This document shows positions 51,075-56,503 of a DNA stretch of 56,503 bases, piece by piece. Both the position numbers and the translations under genes were made by a program. Numbering within the stretch: the first letter of the stretch is position 1; the number at the start of each line of letters is the position of its first letter. The notes under the pieces were generated by a model. It had not been told where the DNA came from and searched no databases. It saw only the letters and a program-made list of their open reading frames with translations. The DNA is from JBGTLA01 sp041744375 (GTDB taxonomy: Bacteria > Actinomycetota > Acidimicrobiia > Spongiisociales > ZC4RG35), in NCBI GenBank assembly GCA_041744375.1, contig JBGTLA010000088.1, forward strand, positions 1-56,503. The letters run 5' to 3'.

Positions 51075-51148
51075 GGGGCTGTAGCTCAGGTTGGCAGAGC
51101 ACTTGCATGGCATGCAAGGGGTCAGGGGTTCAAATCCCCTCAGCTCCA
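51075..51148 (+). tRNA. tRNA-Ala(GGC)
   Basis: 74-nt cloverleaf: acceptor GGGGCTG/CAGCTCC, anticodon loop ATGGCAT between CTTGC/GCAAG, T-loop GTTCAAATC. CCA is not encoded. Confidence 0.95.
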
Positions 51149-51157
51149 CACCTCGAA

Positions 51158-51178
51158 AACCCTTGCTACGTAAGGGTT
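51158..51178 (+). terminator. Hairpin after tRNA-Ala
   Basis: AACCCTT / AAGGGTT arms around a 7-base loop (GCTACGT), 10 bases after the tRNA, followed by GTCGTCG. Confidence 0.55.
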
Positions 51179-51185
51179 GTCGTCG

Positions 51186-51323
51186 TTTCAGGGCTCGAGC
51201 GAGATCACTTTCGGTCGCGTGGCTGAGGGAGCAACCGCCGAGGTCCTGCGCCGTCAGTCTGATGGGTCTTGGAGGTTCATTATCGACAATCCGGACGGCG
51301 CTGCCCTCATCGCCCACGACTGA
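51186..51323 (+). pseudogene. SnoaL/ketosteroid isomerase-like C-terminal fragment
   Basis: An open frame with no start gives EITFGRVAEGATAEVLRRQ then SDGSWRFIIDNPDGAAL and a stop at 51321-51323. The GSWRFxIDxPxGA pattern is the usual end of SnoaL-like proteins. Only the last ~45 residues remain, directly after tRNA-Ala. Confidence 0.6.
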
Positions 51324-51380
51324 TAACGGGCGAGATGCCCCGCTTACAAGTGCCGTTATGCGTGGCTGCCAATCCTGCCT

Positions 51381-51788
51381 TCAGTCGTGGTGGGCGGGCC
51401 TTCCCACATATGACACGGTGAGGAACTTCCAGACTCCGTCATGCTTGATGAGGGTGAAGTAGTCGATGTTGTGGCGTTCAGCTCGACCATCGACATGCAA
51501 CACGGCGTCGGCTCTGACCAAAGCAAGATGCCCGCCGTCGACATGGACGGTCCAGTCATCCACGGGCTCGGTGTAGAGAATCGGATCGACCTCTGATCTC
51601 GCTTCCGCAATCCAACCTTCAGCATTCATGGTTGACGTGGTCCACGCTTCATCCCGGAAGGACGCCCATCCGATGTTGGCGTTGGCGGCCATCATTCCCT
51701 CGAACGTATCGAGGTCATAGCTGCCAGCCGCAGTGATCAGCTGTTCTACGAGCAGCTTGACAGTCTGCTCATCTGATTGATCGGTCAT
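51381..51788 (-). CDS. SnoaL-like (NTF2-fold) protein
   Basis: 135 residues. Cone-shaped alpha-beta fold of the SnoaL/DUF4440 type: helical start (LLVEQLITAAGSYDLDTFEGM), then beta strands ending in WKFLTVSYVGRP. No catalytic residues can be assigned. Intact, unlike the neighbouring fragment. Confidence 0.7.
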   Translation of the reverse strand: MTDQSDEQTVKLLVEQLITAAGSYDLDTFEGMMAANANIGWASFRDEAWTTSTMNAEGWIAEARSEVDPILYTEPVDDWTVHVDGGHLALVRADAVLHVDGRAERHNIDYFTLIKHDGVWKFLTVSYVGRPAHHD

Positions 51789-51899
51789 GAGGTCCTCTCG
51801 CGAGTAGTCGCCATACGCGACCAGGGAACTCTACCGAGGCCTTGGATCCGAACCTGCCGAACGTATGTGCCGATCGGCGTGGTGTGGTGAACGGGGCGT

Positions 51900-51925
51900 T
51901 ATGGCGCATAGCGGGTGATCGGTGC
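51900..51925 (+). repeat. Short direct repeat flanking the cyclase gene, left copy
   Basis: TATGGCGCATAGCGGGTGATCGGTG, matching 54909-54933 (TATGGCGCATAACGAGTGATC and TGTG) at about 22 of 25 bases. The two copies bracket the cyclase-ATPase gene. Confidence 0.6.
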
Positions 51926-51947
51926 GCGTGCGTGGTTCGGGACCTGT

Positions 51948-54762
51948 TCAATCCTCAGATGCGAGTGCGACGGCGCCGTCGAGTGTCATCTCACTCCCAC
52001 TGAGTCGCAGCTCTTCGGTCGCCTGATCGCCGAGATCCTCGAGCGTTTCCTGTGCCAGGTCGACGTAGGGGTTCTGCGGGGCGTGGACGTTGTGAGCGAG
52101 GAGGCGCACTGCTGCGTCGGCCTTTCCCTCCGCGGCGAACACTCTCCCCATCCCCATCAGGGCGTAGTAGACGAGGTTCTGCATGTGGTTGCGGAGCGCC
52201 GAGTCCATCCCGGTCCGGAAAGCGTCGGCCGCAGCCTCGACGTTGCCCAGACCGAGTTCGGCCAACCCGACCCGGCACCATGATGCCGCGATCCCCCAGC
52301 GGTGGTTGATCTCGTCGAACTTCTCGAGGCCCTCCTCGCCGTACCGTTTCGCCTTGGCGTAGTCACCCATAGACCAGTAGGTCCAGCTGAGACGGGACAG
52401 CGCGTACCCCTGACCTCCCAGGTCCCCCGTCTTCACGAAGATCTCCCGGCCCTCGTGGTGGTACTCGGCAGCCTGTTCGTGGTTCCCGAGAGTCGGCGGC
52501 CACGCCGAGTTTGCTCAGCAGATACGCCCGACCCGGGTAGGTGTTGTCGGCCTCTGCGATGTTGAGACCGCGCCGGAAGATCTCCTGGGCTCCCTCGACC
52601 TCTCCTTGCTCGAAGCGGACCCACCCGTACCAGGCGGTGTGAAGGGCCTCGAGCAACCGGTCGGTTCCGAAACCATTCTCTTCGGCGCGCTCGAACAGAC
52701 GCTCCGCCTCGGCAAGGTCACCTCGATTCTCGGCGGCGACACCCAGAGCGTGAAGGCACCAGCTGAGACCTACCCCGCCCATCTTCTCCCAATGGGGCAG
52801 GAGGCGCGTCGACTCCTCGGTCGCCCGACCGACATCTCCCAGGTCGGCCGCGTACGACATGGCGAACGTTTGCGCCCACAGGTACCGCGGGTCTTCGAGG
52901 GTCGCTTCGGCGCCGACCAGTGCCTCGACGGCGTCGGCGATCTCCCCGAAATGATCGATCGCCTCGGCCCAGCTGTACAAGAAGTAGAAGGGCTGCAACG
53001 CGTTCAAGATCGCCACGACGTCCTCAGTCGGCTGATTCAGAACGCTCCACAGCGTCGCGTGCCTGAGGTTGCCCAGCTCGGCGGCGACCTCGTCTCTGAT
53101 CTCGATTTGCTCGATGCTGCCGCGGAGCCGGGCCTCGCGCTCGAGGAGACGACTCACGTAGTACCCAGCGTGGCTCTGGGCTGCCGATTCCCGGTCGGCG
53201 CCGAGTTGTTCCAGACCGAACTCTCGTAGTAGCGGATGGATGTCGTACGTGTCGAGTTCGGCGCGGCGTAACAGCGACTTGTTCATCAGCTCCAGCAATG
53301 TCGGCAGCGTCGCCCCCGCAACTGCGGCCGCGGCCTCCCGGGTGAACGGTGCCGAGAAGATCGCCAAACCGGCAAAGGCATCCCGGAGGTCGGTGGAAAG
53401 CAGACCCCACGAGTAGTCGAATGCTGCCCTGATGCTGCGGTGCCGCTCCGGCATGTCGGCGGCGGATCCGCTCAAGAAATCGAGATTCGCCTGGACTTCC
53501 TCGGTGATGGCGTCCACCGGGAGCATCGGCGCCCAGGCCGCGGCAAGCTCGATGGCGAGCGGCATGCCTCCAAGGAGACTGCACAGCAGCGAAACGCCAT
53601 CGAGGCTCTCAGCGGCGATCGTGGCACCGGCCTGGCGGGCCCTGTCGACGAACAAGGTCTCGGCTTCGGATCGCTCGCCCTCGGACGTTTCGACCGCGAC
53701 GTCGAGGCCGCTCACCTCGTAGACCCACTCGCTGCCGATCCCGAGCCGTTCCCTGCTCGTCGCCAGCACCGTGACGTCCGGCGCCGACTCGACGATACGA
53801 GTCACCAGGCCGGCACCGGGGAGCAGGTGCTCGAAGTTGTCGAGGATCAGCACCATCCGTTGGTTGCGCAGCAGGTCGAGGACCTGGGTGGTCTCGTCGA
53901 CCGTGCCGGCGATGTGGAGATCGATGGTGAAGTTCAAGCTGTCGGCGACTTCCTTGATAACAGCGTCGGGAGTCGACACCGCGGCGAGCGAGACGAAGTG
54001 GGCCACGAGACCCGAGGCTTGCGCGAACCGACGAGCCGCCTCCACGGCGAGCCGGGTCTTGCCGATCCCGCCGGGGCCGAGCGCCGTCAGCACTCGACAG
54101 TCGTCGTCGGCGAGCTGCTCGGTGATGGCGTCGATGTCATCGAGGCGGCCGACGAACGACGTCGCGAAGTCGGGCAGCCGGCCGGCCACCACCGATGCGG
54201 TGCGCAGCGGCGGGAACGTCGAGCGGAGGCCGGGAACGACGAGTTGATGGATCGTCTCCACCTCGCTAACCCCGCGCAGCCGGTGGTCCCCGAGCTCCAG
54301 GAACTCGACGTCGTCGGGGAGCGCCGAGGCCGAGGCGCGGCGGGCGGCGTCGGAGAGCAGGATTTGCCCACCGTGACCGGCGGCTTCGATCCTGGCGAGC
54401 CGGTTGATGGCCGGCCCGTGATAGTCACCCCGAATCGCCTCGACGTCATCGGCGTGAAGCGCCATCCGCACCTCGAGTGACCCGATGACGGGGTCCCAGT
54501 CGTGTCCGGCGAGCCGGGTCTGGGCATCGACCGCAGCGACGACGGCGGCGGCGGCGGAAGGGAACGCCGCAAAGATCCCGTCGCCGGTGTTCTTGACGAT
54601 CGATCCATCCGACCCGGCGACGGCGTCGTCCATGATCTGGTTGTGGATCGCCAGAGCCGCCCGCATCTCCTCGGGGAACGAATCCCACAGCTGCGTGCTG
54701 CCCTGAATATCGGTAAACAGGAAGGTGACCTGACCACAGGGCAGGTGCGTGGAGGTCGTCAT
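51948..54762 (-). pseudogene. Class III adenylate/guanylate cyclase-AAA ATPase-TPR regulator, frameshifted
   Basis: From the ATG at 54762 the first frame runs to 52363: a cyclase catalytic domain (TFLFTDIQGSTQLW, IVKNTGDGIFAAFP, GPAINRLARIEAAGHGGQIL), an NTPase domain (ALGPGGIGKTRLAVEAARRF, Walker B MVLILDNFEHLLPG) and the start of a TPR region. Near 52495 the frame shifts; the TPR region then continues to 51948 (GDYAKAKRYGEEGLEKF, LGNVEAAADAFRTGM). One base change reunites about 940 residues. Could be a sequencing error, in which case the protein is a full signalling regulator. Confidence 0.8.
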
Positions 54763-55089
54763 CTTGTCGATGCTACAAGTCAACGTCGGGCGGGGTCGAG
54801 ACCAGCCCGCACGCGAAGCCTGAGCCACGAGCCAAAGCCGATCCGACGTTCGGCCGAACCACCCGCACTCCGAGGTGCCGTTCTGCTCGCTTCGGCTTTC
54901 GAGCGATATGGCGCATAACGAGTGATCTGTGTGGTCAGTCGACAAGTATCGTCTTGGTGGGCGATAGGGCGTGGCGGACTGCGGGTAGGTCCGCTGGCAT
55001 GCTCTCGAAGTCGCCCTATGAGCACATGACGCGAACCGTCCCTGGTTGCGCACCGTATCTACCTATGAGGAAGCAACGGAAGGACTCGC
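54763..55089. other. Intergenic region upstream of cyclase and CHRD genes
   Basis: 327 bases between divergent genes. It carries the right direct repeat (54909-54933). No other signal is evident; a ribosome site (ACGGAAGGAC) precedes the CHRD gene. Confidence 0.5.
54909..54933 (+). repeat. Short direct repeat flanking the cyclase gene, right copy
   Basis: TATGGCGCATAACGAGTGATC then TGTG, paired with 51900-51925. Confidence 0.6.
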
Positions 55090-55584
55090 ATGCGCCTCAA
55101 ATTCGTACTCGCTGTGACAATCGTAGCGGTGATGGCCCTCGGTGGAGTGGCCATGGGCCAGAGAGGCAACTCCTTCGCCACCTCGGACTTCGTCGCTGAG
55201 CTGAGCGGTGACAACGAGGTTTCTTTCGTGGTGACGGATGCCTCCGGAGAGGCCAAATTCACCGTCGACGGAGACCGAATACTCTTCGAGCTGGAAGTCG
55301 AGGACGGGACCAATATGTTCGGCGCCGCCGGTGCCCACATCCACTGCGCTCCCGCGGGCGAGAATGGCCCGGTGGTCGTGTTCCTCGCGGCTCAGGTTCC
55401 CGGCGGCTTCGATGGAGACATCGAGGTCAAGGCCACCTTCGATGCCGACAACATCGTCAACACGAGCTGTGGCGGGACCATCGCCGAGCTGGTCGAGCAG
55501 ATGGAGGCGGGGAACACCTACGTCAACGTCCACAGCACGCAGAATCCTGGCGGCGAGATCCGCGGTCAGATCGAGGAGGGCTGA
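55090..55584 (+). CDS. Secreted CHRD-domain protein
   Basis: 164 residues. Signal peptide (FVLAVTIVAVMALGGVAMG). One CHRD domain with AGAHIHCAPAGENGPVVV, and the C-terminal signature YVNVHSTQNPGGEIRGQI. CHRD domains occur in chordin and in many secreted bacterial proteins of unknown role; His residues suggest metal binding. Confidence 0.88.
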   Translation: MRLKFVLAVTIVAVMALGGVAMGQRGNSFATSDFVAELSGDNEVSFVVTDASGEAKFTVDGDRILFELEVEDGTNMFGAAGAHIHCAPAGENGPVVVFLAAQVPGGFDGDIEVKATFDADNIVNTSCGGTIAELVEQMEAGNTYVNVHSTQNPGGEIRGQIEEG

Positions 55585-55961
55585 CCTCCCGCGAGACCGT
55601 GCAGAATGGTGGATGACCGGCCGCAGGCGTCGGTCATCCACATCTGTTCCCGCCAGCCTGGCCCCATGACCGCGTGAACGATCCCGGGCCACCGGTCGTC
55701 TCCTGTTGGGTCGACTTTCTTCACACTGTGAGGGCACGAGGCGAATGGAAACTATTCCACGTCACATGGCACGGTCGATCAGACCGATAGCCATCGAACG
55801 TTCAGGCGTCCAGTTCCTCCGCCTGCACACCCATGAGTATGCGCCGTGAGGCATGACAGAGAGGGCTGGCAGGGTGATCGGATGGAACGCCAGGGGGGCC
55901 GTTAGGACAGGGCAGATAGAGGTTTCGTTCAGTAGAGTCGCGGACCGCTGGAGATAAAGTG
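55585..55961. other. Intergenic region between CHRD and cupredoxin-like genes
   Basis: 377 bases without a gene. It starts with the terminator at 55609-55641. A ribosome site (GGAG at 55950) precedes the next ATG. Nothing else recognised. Confidence 0.5.
55609..55641 (+). terminator. Hairpin terminator after CHRD gene
   Basis: Perfect 11-bp stem GTGGATGACCG / CGGTCATCCAC with an 11-base loop, 24 bases after the stop. Confidence 0.7.
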
Positions 55962-56477
55962 ATGGGTCGCGTCGACTTGTCGGTGCCTTCGAGGCTGGTG
56001 GCTCTGGTGCCCCTCTGTCTGGGCCTGGTAGCTGCCTGTGCCCCGGATCGGGCGGTGGTGGAGGTCGAAATGGCCGAGGGTGGCTGGACGGCAAATCCGT
56101 CAACCGTTTCGGACCAAGAAGTCACTGTGCACTACAGAAATGTCGGATCCGAGCGGCATCAACCAGTCGCGGTTCTGACTGACCTGCCGCCCGGCGAACT
56201 GCCGGTGGAGGACGGTGTGGTGGATCTTAGGGGGATGTCCATCGGCTGGCCCCTGAGTGGGGACTCGTGGGGCAGGTCGGCCAGCCTTGAAGAGATCCGG
56301 GAAGGCTTGGAACCCCTCCTGCAATCCGTGGAGCCAGGAGATGTATTTGAGGCTCAGGGACGAAAGCCTGGCGAGGGCCATCCGGGCGTGGGCGAATACG
56401 TCGTCCTTTGTTATCTCCCCGGTCACTACGAACGCGGCGAGTTCGGCGTGTTCCACATCACCACCGGCGGGTCGTGA
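55962..56477 (+). CDS. Cupredoxin-like lipoprotein
   Basis: 171 residues from the ATG at 55962 (a GTG at 55959 is possible), with GGAG 9 bases upstream. Lipoprotein signal (LVPLCLGLVAAC). It has a beta-sandwich pattern with VTVHYRNVGSERHQPVAVL and the C-terminal YVVLCYLPGHYERGEFGVF. The latter is like the Cys-x-x-PGH copper loop of cupredoxins, but without the closing Met, so a type-1 site is uncertain. The gene is complete; the window ends 26 bases later. Confidence 0.75.
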   Translation: MGRVDLSVPSRLVALVPLCLGLVAACAPDRAVVEVEMAEGGWTANPSTVSDQEVTVHYRNVGSERHQPVAVLTDLPPGELPVEDGVVDLRGMSIGWPLSGDSWGRSASLEEIREGLEPLLQSVEPGDVFEAQGRKPGEGHPGVGEYVVLCYLPGHYERGEFGVFHITTGGS

Positions 56478-56503
56478 ACGGGGAGTAAGGGGCTCTACGC
56501 GAT

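Overview
The window is a GC-rich (about 64%) chromosomal segment of an actinobacterium. The order tig-clpP-clpX, mreBCD-mrdA-rodA, rne-rplU-rpmA-obgE-proB and nadD-rsfS, the tmRNA tag ending FALAA, the ECF42/DGPF pair and the LPFTG surface protein all fit Actinobacteria. The class Acidimicrobiia is my best guess, but that is inference. Most gene starts are supported by 1-8 base overlaps or purine-rich ribosome sites.

Layout. 1-10.5 kb: a secreted GKPE-repeat protein, tmRNA, an ECF42 sigma factor with its DGPF partner, a lipoprotein, ferredoxin, HMG-CoA-lyase-like protein, acyl-CoA dehydrogenase, DUF983, pdxH, then MBL hydrolase-rph-rdgB and five tRNAs (Leu, Lys, Pro, Gly, Arg). 10.5-23.3 kb: a 12.8-kb genomic island inserted in tRNA-Arg(TCT), bounded by 43-bp direct repeats of the tRNA 3' end. 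It starts with a decayed tyrosine integrase and a frameshifted IS256-type transposase. Its cargo is copper handling: two CsoR repressors with the full Cys-His-Cys set, a CPH-type copper ATPase, a type-1 copper protein, c-type cytochromes, DUF305, DUF6153, SHOCT, YHS and PCYCGC proteins, plus a graveyard of broken redox genes. Two palindromes at its promoters look like CsoR operators.

23.3-51.1 kb: housekeeping core. A 100-bp tandem array carrying truncated tRNA-His copies precedes the intact tRNA-His. Then come protein quality control (tig, clpP, clpX), a sortase-type surface protein, folC, ndk, the rod-shape operon, tdk, rne, rplU, rpmA, obgE and proB. Between proB and nadD lie a Trk potassium system, a MoxR/VWA pair, a response regulator, and two adjacent GAPDH genes, one of which lacks the catalytic cysteine. 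nadD, rsfS and tRNA-Ala follow.

51.1-56.5 kb: a fragment and an intact copy of SnoaL-like proteins, a frameshifted class III cyclase/ATPase/TPR regulator, a CHRD-domain secreted protein and a cupredoxin-like lipoprotein.

The most interesting non-gene structure is a family of three ~80-bp imperfect palindromes (7817-7898, 30987-31076, 38278-38357), each in the spacer after a housekeeping gene. No CRISPR array was seen.
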